Source of the DNA: Rutidosis leptorrhynchoides
Taxonomy: Eukaryota; Streptophyta; Magnoliopsida; Asterales; Asteraceae
Length of the DNA: 64,000 nucleotides
Assembly (NCBI RefSeq): GCF_046630445.1
Contig: NC_092335.1
Coordinates: forward strand, 6,739,501 to 6,803,500
Reading direction: 5' to 3'
Part shown: positions 33,564-46,180 of the stretch, one piece after another
Numbering within the stretch: the stretch's first letter is position 1
How the letters are laid out: the number at the start of each line of letters is the position of its first letter
Notes under the pieces: model-generated
What the model was told of the DNA's origin: nothing
Seen by the model: only the letters and a program-made list of their open reading frames with translations
Database searches by the model: none
Program-made: the position numbers and the translations under genes

Positions 33564-34412
33564 GTAGTGAGTTCTCTCACAAAATAATTTTTCCTAGATC
33601 CTCCTCACCAGTAATATATTAATTAATGGGAGGTATTACATTGAGGCAAAAGGGAGTTATGGGTCTCAAAATATTAAGGTCACTAGTGTAATACGGAGTA
33701 TTTATGAATTATGATTTATGATATATATATATATATATATATATATAAGAGTAAAAGTTAAATTATACATTGATCACTATAGAAAAAAAGTCATAGTTAA
33801 TATTACATTTTTTTTTGCTTCTGAAAGAAAACCTCAAGTTCAAGTGTAACAACAATAACAATCTACATAATCATTTATGGCATATACATATTTTTTTGAT
33901 TTACTAATATATTCAATTACTGCAGATTTGAACTTGAGAAGTGTAACACTAATATAACAATCTATATTAAATCTCTAACTTAGTAACTAACTAAGCATGG
34001 GTGAGTGTATAGTTAAGTAAATCAAGAGTAATATTAATGGTTAAATCCCAAAAGAATGTAAAATATGCCATTTTTTTTTCCTAACAAAATGTACTTTTCT
34101 CTCTTTTTTTACTAGTCCATAATGCTATTAGAACTTTCAATAAATTCTGTAGCAATCCTACTCCTTTTGTCCGAATTTTAACATACCGTAATGTACTTGG
34201 TTGCAGGATTTTGGGACCATTTTGTGTCTCACGTACAACAATTCTTATAATCTATCCAAGGGTTTGTAATAGTTAGTAGTTAGCTATGTAATTGTGAAAC
34301 GTATTTGGTTTAGTTTGGCTCTAGTTCAATTGTTTAGTCAAGTATACCAAGGTATTGTCAATTAGACATTGGTCTTTCTCAATTGTAATACTATACTCTT
34401 ATATCTTCTGAT
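33564..34412. other. Unassigned non-coding sequence
   Basis: AT-rich, with an AT microsatellite at about 33719-33747 and several T runs. No gene, RNA or element end recognised. Confidence 0.6.
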
Positions 34413-34420
34413 TTAATTTA

Positions 34421-35434
34421 GGGCAAATGGCCCGAAAGAGTAACATATGTTACCCAATTTGACAATCAAGGTAACTCTCAATTTTCTTAAGCCCGAAAAG
34501 TATTAAGTTTTTTAATTTATTAAATAATTGGATTGCGATTTCATATTTTTTAAAAATGAGGTAATCATCGTCAAATTCATTAATGATCGTTAGTCAAAAA
34601 TACATGGTTGGTCCCTTAAGTTTCTTAAAAGTTGCACCCATAATCCTCTTCATCACCAACTTCATCTTCATCGCCACCATCTGCATCATCATCGCCACCA
34701 TCTTCGTCATCATCATTGGAAACCACCACCACCTCCATCTTCGTCATCGTCGTCGGAAATCACCATCACCATCGAAGGTCTGAACGAAAACCACCACCAT
34801 CTTCGTCTTCGTCGCCACCATTTGCATCATCAATATCATCGCCACCATCTTCATCATCATCGTCGAAAACCACCACCACCACCACCACCATCTTCATCAT
34901 CATTGTCGGAAACCACCATCATCGTCGAAGGTCTGAACAGAAGACACCATCATCGTCGAAACCACAAAATTAAGACATGAAATTTTGCAGAAAGCAGTGT
35001 TGGAACTAATCAAACACGTCTCCAATATCAATTTTTCCATAATCACCCCCAAAATTACTAGAACACTCAATTTTAGTTTCATTTTTTTCGAAACTAAAAA
35101 TGTGCAGATCTTGATCGAAACTTGGAATTAGAATCTGGGATTTTGAGGATATAATACTAAGTGATTTTCAACCTTTCCACGTTTTTAGATTTTCCATATT
35201 TGTAAACAAACACTTGTTGTTACTGAAGATGATGAAAAGGACTAGTGGTGCAATCTTTTAAGAAACTTCAGAGACCGTATTTTGATTAACGATCGTTAAT
35301 GAATTTGACGATATTATATTTTCGTTGATAAATTAAGAATCGTAATCCTTTTCGGGCTTACGCAAATTGCAATGGGGGTTAACTTTGATTGTTAAATTAG
35401 GTAACTTATGTTATTTTTTCGGGTCTTTTATTCG
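34421..35434. mobile_element. MULE-like element with long inverted repeats
   Basis: Inverted arms of about 200 bp (about 34421-34645 and 35240-35434). The left end gggcaaatggcccgaaagag and the right end acccgaaaaaataac (reverse) align, and so does the inner block cgtcaaattcattaa(t/c)gatcgtta. The 8-bp TTAATTTA flanks both ends (34413-34420, 35435-35442). Long arms and an 8-9 bp duplication favour Mutator-like over hAT. The core holds a GATGATGGTGG-type repeat and no transposase, so it is non-autonomous. Confidence 0.75.
34646..34972. repeat. CATC/CACCAC minisatellite inside the MULE-like element
   Basis: Imperfect tandem units of the type ccaccatcttcatcatc, ending with gaaaccaccatcatcgtcg and gtctgaac. 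Both strands stay open because of the repeat, giving His/Ser/Thr-rich or acidic frames that I do not regard as genes. Confidence 0.8.
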
Positions 35435-35442
35435 TTAATTTA

Positions 35443-36750
35443 CTTTTTGTTTTTGCCAAAAAAAGATACTCAACTATGTACATATATTTGAAGCAATGGA
35501 CATAACTTTTTGTTGCAAAATCTTGTAAATTTGATTTTTTCACATTTGCATTTCTCACATATAAGACTAGTACAAGATATATATATATATATATATAAAA
35601 TATATTGTCGATTTCAAAAAGTTTCAACTAAATAATAGACATGATCTTCGTATAGAATATATAACATGTAGAGAATGGGCCACTAACTAACAGAAGGGTC
35701 GTGGTCGACATGTGAATAGCAATTGTAACTTTATGATGATGCATGACATTACCTACTTCAAATGTTAACATCAATTACTACAATTCAATAAAGAAAACAA
35801 CTACACTTTGTCAACAAGAAAAATATACCACAATAATATTATTGAAAGGAATAGATTTAGAAAATAACTTCAAGAAATTAAATTGCTACAACTGTCTTTT
35901 AAATTAAACGAATAATGTTTATTCTGTTTAAAACTACTCGAGATCTTAAATATGAATTGAATTCAAAATCATTATCATTATTCATTATATATTATATAAA
36001 GCTTAACCGGCTTGCGTTTTAATAATTTTCCAAATTCTAGTGATAAATGGATTGCGTTAATTGTCATGTGGCAACCAAAACAAATAAAATCGGGTTATTT
36101 TGATTCGTGTCCATCGGTTTGTGCTCAGGCCTCAGGGCCAAATACCACTAAACCGAACCCATAAAAAGGATAAATGAAATAAAAGAAATTATAAGTTACT
36201 GTATTATTTTTATTATGAGGGGAATAGTAGTCTAAATTTTACTACGATATTTTGTTTTTTCTAAAGGGGGCCACCAGAAAAGGATGGTACATAGTTGTAT
36301 AGTTCCAAAAATGAAGAATAGAAGTAAGGGAATGTGTGATGAGACTCTTTAACAGCATGATCATATCATGTGTTAAAAGTAAAGCATGTAGTTGTAGTTG
36401 TGACCAATTGCTTAGGCAGGACACAAAAAAGTAGACCAACTTAACCAATTCCCTTATTTTATTTGACTTTTTGATGTATTACTCCTACTAAAACACACAA
36501 AAATTAATAACTCTATAGGTATGACTTTTATCAACCACACTTAATTGATTAGCATATGAATTTAGTGGAAAACAGGATCATTCATATTTTGAACATTGCT
36601 TCAAGCTAAGGTTACATGTGACCTTACTATTTCGATAACACTCCTAAAATGCAATTGCTTTTAACATTAATAAGGTTCAATTTTATGAGATTTTTGTTGG
36701 AGAATTAAATATCTACGTACTCCCACTATCTATCGTAATTATTCTCAAGA
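35443..36750. other. Unassigned non-coding sequence
   Basis: AT-rich, with a short TA run at 35578-35598 and no recognisable element end or gene. The frame at 36242-36448 minus is short and unsupported. Confidence 0.55.
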
Positions 36751-37582
36751 CTAGGAGTCAATGCCCGTGCGTTGCACGATTTGTCTCAAATCTCACTATT
36801 TTGAAATTCGTGTTCCGAATGGTTAGAGTCATGACAGAAGTTGATTGAAAACATATTAACTTTGAAGTGAAAGTTGATGTATGTTCTATTATGTAAGTGG
36901 TCAAGTAAAATTTTGTGCATGTGTTTTATTTTTCACTATGAAAATCTGCACATTCGTGTTATATGTATTAACCATGAAACTATATATAAATAAAAGTTTA
37001 CTAAAAGTGATTAAATGCGCTAACAAATGATGCCAAAATACATTATAAGACTTATTGTAGTACGATTCATAATATTAAAACATATATCACCTTTACAATT
37101 TACCATTAACTTTTTGAAAGTCTTTCTTTATGACTTCATATGTGACAATAAGTAGATATATAATAATTGCAGTACATAAAAAAAACTTCTAAATATAAAC
37201 ATGAACTGTTACGTATTACTACACCACACAATATAAAACTCGTGAATAGAATTAAAATGGAGGTTATAAATTGAATAACAATTGATATAAAATTAATAAT
37301 TATTTATTATCTATTATATTAAAGATATGTAATACCACCAAGAGTAGTAAACCTTACAAACTTTTCAATAATTGTTATTTTTTTTATTTTCCTTAATTTA
37401 ACTTTAATTATAAATTTCCATTCATAATAAGTAAAATTTATATGTCATAAATTATATAATTAGTTTCAATCTTTTCATTTTTCTTATCATAATTTTGTCA
37501 TAAATTTAAAATTAAGCTATGACATAAATAATAACAATAATTTTAAACTTTTTATTTTTCATATTTACATTGATAGATATCG

Positions 37583-37587
<5 letters not shown>

Positions 37588-37652
<65 letters not shown>
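37588..37652. repeat. (AT)n microsatellite in H1
   Basis: About 65 bp of AT. Confidence 0.95.
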
Positions 37653-37657
<5 letters not shown>

Positions 37658-37763
37658 TAATTATTTATGAAAATTAATTAAATAAAAGTTATCTATATAT
37701 TTACATGTATAAAAAATGTTACACATATAATAATCATATAGTTATATGAATTATATACCTATA

Positions 37764-38279
37764 TCTAAAAGGTAAAGTGGAAATGAATAGTACTATTTAT
37801 TTTTCCACTTTTCCCAAACTTAACCCCTTAACTTTCATTAACATACAAATCGAACCCCCCACTTTATACGTATATTTTTCTCAAAACTTCGCAAGCTTAA
37901 CCCCCTAACTTTTATTAAAATACAAATCGAACCCCCACTTTAGTAACTTTTTTTTTTTTTTACTAATATTCAATTTTCACAAACTTAACCACTAACTTTT
38001 ATTAAAATACAAATCGAACCACCACTTTATACGTAAAGTTTTTTCAAATTTCACAAACTTAACCCACTAACTTTTATTAAAATACAAATTGAACCCCCAC
38101 TTTACTAACTTTTTTTTTTAAAATAAATCCCGAACGCTAAAAGCAGCAACTTTCACAAAAGGAACAACCCTTCAATGTTATGTCGAAAAAAAATTCTTTT
38201 TTACAAAATAGATCAAGACTTTTTTTTAACTCGCATTCAAAACGGAGCCCCCGACGCGAAGCGAGGGCTCCACAACTAG
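37764..38279 (+). mobile_element. H2: short non-autonomous Helitron nested in H1
   Basis: Starts A-TCTAAAAGG and ends with a GAGCCC...GGGCTC hairpin around cgacgcgaagcg, then acaaCTAG-T at 38279, all on the plus strand. Insertion between A and T fits. At 516 bp it has no coding capacity. The 5' TC end is inferred; the 3' end is clear. Confidence 0.7.
37815..38125. repeat. Tandem repeat inside H2
   Basis: Four units of about 80 bp containing cttaaccc..ctaacttttatt, then aaatacaaatcgaaccccc and actttatacgt. Confidence 0.85.
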
Positions 38280-38567
38280 TTATAACTAAAATGTAATAAT
38301 AATAAAAATAATAATCATAATAATATTCATAATTATAATTATGAATTATAATCATAATAGTAATCATAATCTTAATTATTAATCATATAAGTTATACAAA
38401 TATACAATATAATAATCATAATATCATAATTGTAATTAAAAAGAGATCTTCGAACGAATCGATCTAACATAGTGTCAACCACGTTTCTTCTAGCATTGTC
38501 AGCGGTTTACAATATTTTAAATTGATGTTTCTTCGATACCTAAAAAACACACAAACATATATTGTGT

Positions 38568-38676
<109 letters not shown>

Positions 38677-39036
38677 TTTCTTCTTTTTTTCATCTTAAAA
38701 AAATGAGAATACATCATTAGTAATATGGTGTGCTCTTTTGTATGGTTGATATGAAAAAATAAAATGGAGATGCATATTTATAGGCTAAAAAAATAAATTA
38801 CGTTACTTAGAAGATGAAAGGTTTATATATTTATTGATAATTAATTACTTAAAATTTATTTATGACCTTTTTATTTAATAAGGTATTTATTTATTTTTTT
38901 TACTTTTTTACCATAATAATTTTAACCTTTTTTACCCGTCTATTAAATTACATGGGTACATTTTATTAAGATAACCGTATTTAATACACCATATTTATGA
39001 TTCTAGGACTCAATTACTATAGATATATAGACAAGA

Positions 39037-39361
39037 TTTAACCACAACGTCATGGTCACCATGCGACCTTAACTAATATAAGTAGAACTGGACTTAATTC
39101 GTGACACAATGGTTCAACCACAATACCTTAAATATTAGGCACATATGAGGTCAAGAATTCGATCCCTGAGATTGTAAAATACCTGTGAATGAGGTTTTAC
39201 CGAACCGTACGCAGCAATTTGACCCGATCCATATGCCGTATGGAATGATGGATTGAGTCCTTGTTATGCGGTTAAGTTTTCACCCAAAAACGCATGTGCA
39301 TGAAAAATAATCGGGTAGGTGTTTCTATCCCCGTCAGTTATTTGACTTATTTCAAACACTT

Positions 39362-39409
<48 letters not shown>
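39037..39409. other. Unassigned sequence with AT tract
   Basis: Non-coding; AT microsatellite at 39366-39404 next to the fold-back element. Nothing else recognised. Confidence 0.55.
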
Positions 39410-39845
39410 GGGTTAAAGCCACAAATTCGCTATATACCTTCTCAAATGTCCGTATGTCGCTCATATATTCATTTGCGTCCTACTGTTGTCTATAAACTTT
39501 CAAAAAATGTACCAATGTCGCCCCCTATACTTTTTTTTACCTGTAACGAAAACAATTGATGACGTGGCTTATAAGTAGTCATGACACGTCGGTGATATAT
39601 CGGAATAGAAGCTGAAATTATATGGGTGACATCGGAACACAACTGAAAGTATATGAGCGACATCAGGACATATAAAATGAAAAAAATTAAATAATTAACT
39701 TTACCGGTTCAGCAGGTAACAGTTAATGAAATGTTAATATTGGTACATTTTTTGAAAGTTTGTAGACGACAGTGGGTCGCAAATGGGTATATGGACGACA
39801 TCGGGACATTTGAGAAAGTATATAGCCAATGTGTGGCTTTAACTC
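39410..39845. mobile_element. Fold-back (MITE-like) element, 436 bp
   Basis: The left arm gggttaaagccacaaattcg and the right arm (reverse) gagttaaagccacacattgg, plus about 90 bp further inside, are complementary, so the arms total about 110 bp. Inside are diverged copies of ggtgacatcgg. There is no transposase. The target duplication is unclear because the left flank is AT repeat. Confidence 0.7.
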
Positions 39846-39861
39846 TATATAATATGGGTCA

Positions 39862-40576
39862 TCATGAAGAGGGAAGCACTTTTTTTGGGGGGGAAGGGGG
39901 GAGAAGTAAATTTTTTTTTTTTTGAATTTTATTTTTTAAATTTTATTTTTCAAATATTAAAATCACATGAAAATATGAACATCTAAAAAAGACATTTTGT
40001 GACAAATGTTATTATTTTGACGGGAAATTGCTCGAAGAAATAAATGATAACATTCATCACGAGTAATGTTTTAATTAGAGTTTATTTGCATCATTTTGTT
40101 TTCATCTTGTGTGAAGTGTTTTTTTTTCAAAATTTAGCCCGAATTCGAGTTTAGGGATTAGGGTTTAGTGTTTTGGGATTAGTTCCTAAATCCAAAACCC
40201 TAAACCCTAAACTCTAAACCGTTCATGTTAGAAATTCAATCTAAACCCTAATTTCTAAACCCTAAACCCTAAACCCTATATTCTAAACCCAAAACCATAA
40301 TTTCTAAACCCTAATTTTTAACCCCCTAATTTATAAACCTAATATATAAACCCTAATTTTTACCCCTTACAAAACTCAGAAGCAAAACAATCATTGCAAT
40401 GAATGTTATCATTTATTTATTCGAGCATTTTTTCGCCAAAATAATAACTTTTATAATAAAGTGTCTTTTTTAAATATTCATATTTTCATGTGATCTTAAT
40501 GCTTGAATAAAAAATTAAAAAAAAATGAAAAAATTTACTTCTCCTACTTCTCCCAAAAAAGTGTTCCCCTCTTGAT
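39862..40576. mobile_element. Fold-back (MITE-like) element with telomere-like core
   Basis: Arms of about 230 bp. The left reads gaagagggaagcacttttttt, then an agaagtaaattttt block, then atcacatgaaaatatgaaca. The right arm is its reverse with substitutions, ending gtgttcccctcttga. The core holds many copies of ccctaaa and aaaccctaa. No coding sequence. Confidence 0.75.
40140..40370. repeat. Degenerate telomere-type repeats (CCCTAAA)
   Basis: About ten perfect or near-perfect CCCTAAA / TTTAGGG words, a few reversed, in the core of the fold-back element. It is interstitial, not a chromosome end. Confidence 0.85.
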
Positions 40577-40579
40577 TAA

Positions 40580-40582
<3 letters not shown>

Positions 40583-40650
<68 letters not shown>
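40583..40650. repeat. (AT)n microsatellite at the H3 terminus
   Basis: AT run ending exactly at the Helitron H3 3' end, which fits Helitron insertion into an AT dinucleotide. Confidence 0.95.
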
Positions 40651-40651
<1 letters not shown>

Positions 40652-40969
40652 TAGATTTTTTGAGCCCGTGCGATGCACGGTGGATATAATATAAATGATT
40701 ATAAAAGATTTTTTTATTAAATTAGTATCAACAATTGATATAATTGTAGCAACAATTGGTAGTTGTTTTTAAAAAATGTTGATGCAAACATTTAGAAGTT
40801 ATGATATGTAATTAATTGTTGATGGATCTCATAAAAATGAAACATAGTTCTAATTTTTAACAAAAATAACATTAAACATACATTATAGTTAATAGATGTC
40901 ATAACAATGAAACATAGTTCTAATTTTTTTAACAAAAAAAAAACATTAAATATAGTTCTAAACTTAAAT

Positions 40970-42630
40970 CTATAAGTGTTGCAACACTTCTTTGAATACA
41001 ACATTTTTGGTTTTGTTAGATATTTTATTATCCTTCTCTAGAATTAATATCTTTATTCCTTGCCGATTGGTTACTCGAGAAAGTGCAACATATAGTTGTC
41101 CATGACTAAAGACCGGTTTTGGAAGAAATAAACCGACATACTCCAGTGATTGTCCTTGACTTTTATATATGGTCATTGTAAAGCACACCGACAACGGATA
41201 TTGTCTTCTTTGGAATTTGAAAGGTATTCTCTTGTCCGTAGGAACGATTAGCATACGTGATATAGCTGTTATCTTTCCCACGTTTGAACCGGTTAAAATT
41301 TTGGCTTTGATCATTCTTTCCCCTAATTCAATAACTTGTAACCGTGTACCATTACACAGACCTCCTGTTTGATCAACATTTCGAAGTAACATAACTGGTA
41401 CACCAACTTTCAGCCTTAGATTGTGCTTTGGTAATCCACCAACTTCAATACTATTTAAGAAATCAGTATTGTATAGTTCAGAATTAAAGTCAGTGTCTCT
41501 TTGTGAAGCACATATACTATCTGAACTCAAATAGGACCTTTCTTCACCTTCCATACAATGCATCATTCTATCATTAATGATGTCCACAACTTCATGAGTT
41601 GGAGCAAGAATAGCATGTTGTTGATAATAATGTGGATTGGCAAGATTAAGAAGATATTCTGGATAAATAGTTGAGATCATAGAACCAATTGGATCAACAG
41701 AATCTGTTATCAAAAGATCTTTTGGAATCTCAATATCAAAAACTCCGTCTTCGGATTCACCTACGTTACCATTGCCTATTTCTAGTATCCATTCAGCAAA
41801 CTTTCTAGTATCGACATCAGTTGAAGACGCACCAAGACCACCTAATCTCATGTTAACTGTAAGTTTTAAAACAGTAACATAATCCCACAAAAATGAGGAA
41901 TTGAGTGATGCACCCACTATATCTTGTCTTGTACCCTTTTGAATGATCGATAAAATTTGTCGAAAATCACCACCAAACGCAACAATTTTACCCCCAAATA
42001 GAGTATCCATGCTATGAGGATTGATTTGATGGCATATATCACGAAAATACCGATCAAATGCTTTAACACACATCTTGTTCACCATCGGGGCCTCATCCCA
42101 AATAATAAGTTTCGCCCTCCTAATGAGCTCAGCCAAATTGATGTCCGACTTAATAGTACAAAAGGACTCATCTGTCGGTTGAAGTGGTATTCTAAAACGT
42201 GAATGAGCTGTCCGACCTCCAGATAACAATAAAGCTGCAATACCACTTGTTGCAACATTTAAAACAATTTCTCCTTTACTTCGTAATGCAGCTGTTAGTG
42301 TTTTCCAGAGAAATGTTTTTCCAGTACCACCATAACCGTACAAAAAGAACACAGCTCCCGTGCCTTCATCAACAGCTTTTATTATCTGATTATATGCATC
42401 CTTTTATTCTGTTGTTAACTTGGTAATGAAATCTGCATGTTCAACTTCAAGTGTACTTTTGTCGTAGGAGAGCTCATCTATAATAAGATGGTTTTCAGAA
42501 ATATTCCTTGTATTATAAGATGGGAAAGGCATTGAACTAAAATTTCTCAATGAACTACTATTACGTTGAAGTAATCTTTTGATCTCTTGTAAAGTTAAAT
42601 CTTTCAAAAGTTCGATCCCAATTTTTGTTC
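40970..42630 (-). pseudogene. H3 Rep/Hel gene: PIF1-like helicase exon
   Basis: The largest readable piece. After the intron acceptor the frame reads TKIGIELLKDLTLQEIKRLL, with a TAA stop at 42404-42406 where the family has Gln (TTE-stop-KDAYNQI). The rest is intact for about 475 codons. Walker A GYGGTGKT, Walker B IIWDEAPM, GGDFRQIL, and C-terminal SQGQSLEYVGL and HGQLYVALSRV place it in the PIF1/RRM3-like SF1 helicases. In Helitrons this domain unwinds DNA during rolling-circle transposition. The frame ends at 40970, 319 bp from the element terminus, which is normal for Rep/Hel. It is not a host PIF1 gene because Rep exons lie upstream in the same unit. Confidence 0.88.
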
Positions 42631-42706
42631 CTGCAATCAATTACATTTAATTGATTAGTATATTGTATTTGACAAAAATCGAATAATATAATGTAAATAT
42701 CATTAC
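42631..42706 (-). other. H3 intron between Rep and helicase exons
   Basis: 76 bp, CCAG-GTAATG donor and GATTGCAG acceptor on the minus strand. It joins VHPNRP to TKIGIE. Confidence 0.65.
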
Positions 42707-43895
42707 CTGGTCTGTTTGGATGAACGACATCTACCGACAAAAATTCAAATGTTTTGTCAAATACATCTTCCGGTTGACTCATAGTGTTAGTTAACAGTAG
42801 CTGTGCAAAAAAATTTCTAACAAAATGTCCACCCTCCCCAAAAAAAAGCCTCTTTAATAGCTTCTATATACTCGTTATCATCATCCAATAAACCTAAATG
42901 GTAGCAAGCATCTTTGAAGTTATCAAATAGGATACCATTTACCGTCCTGATTTCTTCATACGAAGTTGGACCTTTAACCTTGTTGAGTAGAATTCTAAGA
43001 TAAAAAAGATCACCAGCAGCTGCTGAAACATGATGAATACGCCCAATTACACCGGTTTTCCTTTTACGCAGCTTCCACACCCTGTCGTCTTTGTCCCAAA
43101 TGAACTTTGTCGGGAAATCAATGTAAGTCAACTGACGTGCTTGTTGGTTGCACCCATTACACTTCATCCATTCAAGAAACATTGATGTATTCACAGATGG
43201 TTTTTCTAATACTTGTTCTATTACTTCATCTACATCAAAAATGATTTGGTGTTCTCCCTCCAAATGGAACGATAGTCTTATAACTGATGGGTGATGATGA
43301 TGTATATCGAATGAGAAAATTCTCCACATGGCTTCACAAGATGAAACATATCGACAATCATAATATTGTTTTATTTCATCAGTTTCTTGATCACAGAGAT
43401 GTGCTGTAATCTTATCATTGCCTTTGTTGATATATTTGAACAAATATCGAATTGAACCTATTTGGTTACACCACTCTACATTGAGATGTGCTTGGTACAT
43501 TTTAAGTAGTTGAGGGTTATAAGGTACCACACAGCTGTTATCCAAATTGTGACATTGTTTTCTGATCGTTCTTCCGTCATTCCTTCTTCTGCAGATTGGA
43601 TAACCGTCTTGATCAGTTTTTGTGACATCTGAGAAAGGTTTTGGAAACCTTTTTGTACATTTTTTGGTTTCTGTATCAGTGCATTGGAACGATGGATTCC
43701 TGTCCCCACAAGGGCTGTGTATCATTAAATCTGACACGAATTGATACAGTTCGGGTTCATTGATTTCATCCGGTATTTCAGCGCATATATACTTATCTAC
43801 ATCTATTGATTGTGGCATTTTGCTTCTTTCATCAAGGAATAAGCATATATGGGCATGAGGCAAACCACGTTTTTGAAATTTCACAGTATAGACTT
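42707..43895 (-). pseudogene. H3 Rep/Hel gene: HUH Rep catalytic exon
   Basis: Reads VYTVKFQKRGLPHAHICLFL at the start, giving the His-hydrophobic-His metal site (HAH). About 125 residues on is IRYLFKYINKGND with the paired tyrosines (Y-x-x-x-Y) of Helitron Rep nucleases. These residues cut and join the strand during rolling-circle transposition. A frameshift lies in a run of eight A (plus strand, 42840-42847). Beyond it the frame HFVRNFFAQLLLTNTMSQPE continues to the intron at 42706. Catalytic residues are present, but the gene is broken. Confidence 0.88.
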
Positions 43896-44063
43896 CTAAA
43901 AAAATAAACAAACATATTATTAATAAGGGAGTTATCTATTATTGGATGATGTAAATTGTGTTGTATATTAGTAGTTATTGACATAGTATGTAAGCATTAA
44001 ATATAAAAAAATCAATTTAACACATAGTAAAATTGGAAAAGTAGATAAAAGTTATAGTCAAAC
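43896..44063 (-). other. H3 intron before the HUH motif
   Basis: 168 bp, AAAGCAG-GTTTGAC donor and TTTTTTTAG acceptor, joining FGTLKA to EVYTVK in frame. Confidence 0.65.
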
Positions 44064-44168
44064 CTGCTTTCAAAGTACCAAAAATCTTTTTTTTCCTTAT
44101 ATCTTTCATCAGTTGGTCGAGCTTCATTTTAAACAACCTTGCACACAAAGCAGGTTTGTCTTCTGGTT
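44064..44168 (-). pseudogene. H3 Rep exon piece next to E3
   Basis: Reads PEDKPALCARLFKMKLDQL then MKDIRKKKIFGTLKA. Once E3 and one TAAAA are removed, it follows GTCF of the piece at 56846-57183 without a frame change, as GTCF-KPED. Confidence 0.8.
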
Positions 44169-44173
44169 TAAAA
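44169..44173. repeat. Target-site duplication of E3, left (TAAAA)
   Basis: taaaa, repeated at 56841-56845. Confidence 0.93.
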
Positions 44174-44475
44174 TGTGATGACCCGAGAATTTCCAACCAA
44201 ATTTAAACTTAATCTTTATATGGTTCTAACACGATAAGCAAAGTCTATTATGTTGAGTCTCAAAAACTTTGAAACTATGTTCATAAATTCAATTGACCTT
44301 TGACCATTACCGACGATTCACGAACAATTACTGTAAACTAATATGTATGTATATACATATATATATGTAAATATAAATAACAGTATGATAATAAAATTGA
44401 GATAGTAAACTACAATTAAATCATTAGAACTAACTATGTAAAAATAATATACAAAATAAATAAGTGTAATTAAAA

Positions 44476-44585
<110 letters not shown>

Positions 44586-44979
44586 ACTTATAATTAGTTG
44601 TAATATATAGATAAATGTTATCACATAATATAATATTGTATATTATATTAAATGTAATTACAAGTATAGTTGTTACATCATTACATTCAATATTAATAAT
44701 ATTATTAAGACTTATTATATGAAAATTGATACATTTAAGTTGTTACAATTACTAATATTATTGTATCATTGTTAACATCATTATTACTATTATAACCAGT
44801 AGTAAAGTTGTAATTTTAATTATTATGATTTATATTAGTGATATTACTAGATATAAATATATTATTGAACATTAAAAATAATTAATATTATCATTAATAG
44901 GATTATTATTATCACTGTTATAATTATTATTATAGGTGTTATTATTTATTATTAATATAATTATGGTTATTATTATTGA

Positions 44980-45013
<34 letters not shown>

Positions 45014-46180
45014 ATTAGTATTTTTATTATTAAGTATTCTTAACAAAATTAATAATATTAATGGATTATTATTAATAAAATTGATAACAATAATTTACTT
45101 AATACAACACTTATATAAATATAAAAATACTTTGTATATAAATATAAAACAGCTATACTCCATAATATATAGTATTATACATATTAAATCAGTAATATTA
45201 TTATTATTATTATTTCTATGATTATTATTAATTGTATTTATAATAATATTATAAATACTATATTTATTAAATTATATTAATTATTTACATAATTATATTA
45301 AGTGGGAATCATAATCAGCTACCAGTTGCTTTCTACTGTAATTGAATTCCAAAATTCATACAACTTGATTCCCAAACAAATTCAGTATCAAACAAAATCT
45401 GTTTAGGGTCATTGTCTTCTTAATTTTTTTATTTAATTATCTGTCCTTGAATATAATCCATGTCGATCAATTTGGCTTTACAAATGATGCGATTCAGTGT
45501 CAGTGATACCAGAGAAAACCCACATTATCCTGTAACAATTACAACTATCTTTTACAGAGTCCAAATTGTCGAAATTTTTATCAAATATTGAAGAACACTC
45601 ATTAAATACTCTGTACGTGTAACTCAAAATCAATTACATTGAAATTGAGTTAAAGTTTAAAATCCTTTATTTCAGCTAGGTTAGAAATCTTCCATTCGAA
45701 CTTTCTGCAAAGTTTCAAGGCTCAATTCTTTCTAACAAGTTTCAATTTATGAGTCAATGTTATTTTTCAAAAAGTCAACATTTTTGTTTATTGAGAAATT
45801 CGAACTCTGTTTGGTGTTTTCAGATCAATTAAAGGTTCAAAAAGTTTCTAAAGGTGATTTAGAGTATACTTCATGTTGTAACTATAATGTAAAACTGCCC
45901 TGAATTCGAAATCGAGTGTTGAGTTGGGTTGCTCATCGCGAGCCTGTAACATCAGGTTTATTTTTCTGTTTCTTTTTGTGTTTCGATTTTTTTGTTGAAC
46001 AAATACCTTCAATACCAGTCAGTTATAATTAAATTTCAGTTTTTATTAAAACCTTAAATCAATATTTTGATAATACATTTGTCCTCTGATCGATCGATGT
46101 TGAAGAAGAAGAAAATGGAACTAGTTAATACGGGATATATATATATGGATTCAGTAATATTTCAGAAAATGGGCAACAAC

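Noticed and set aside
36242-36448. Short minus frame in non-coding DNA
   Set aside because: No conserved motif, no splice or promoter support.
40140-40370. Chromosome end
   Set aside because: The telomere-like words are degenerate, mixed in orientation and enclosed by fold-back arms.
40970-42352. Host PIF1 helicase gene
   Set aside because: It follows HUH Rep exons in one transcription unit and ends just before a Helitron terminus, so it is the Helitron helicase.
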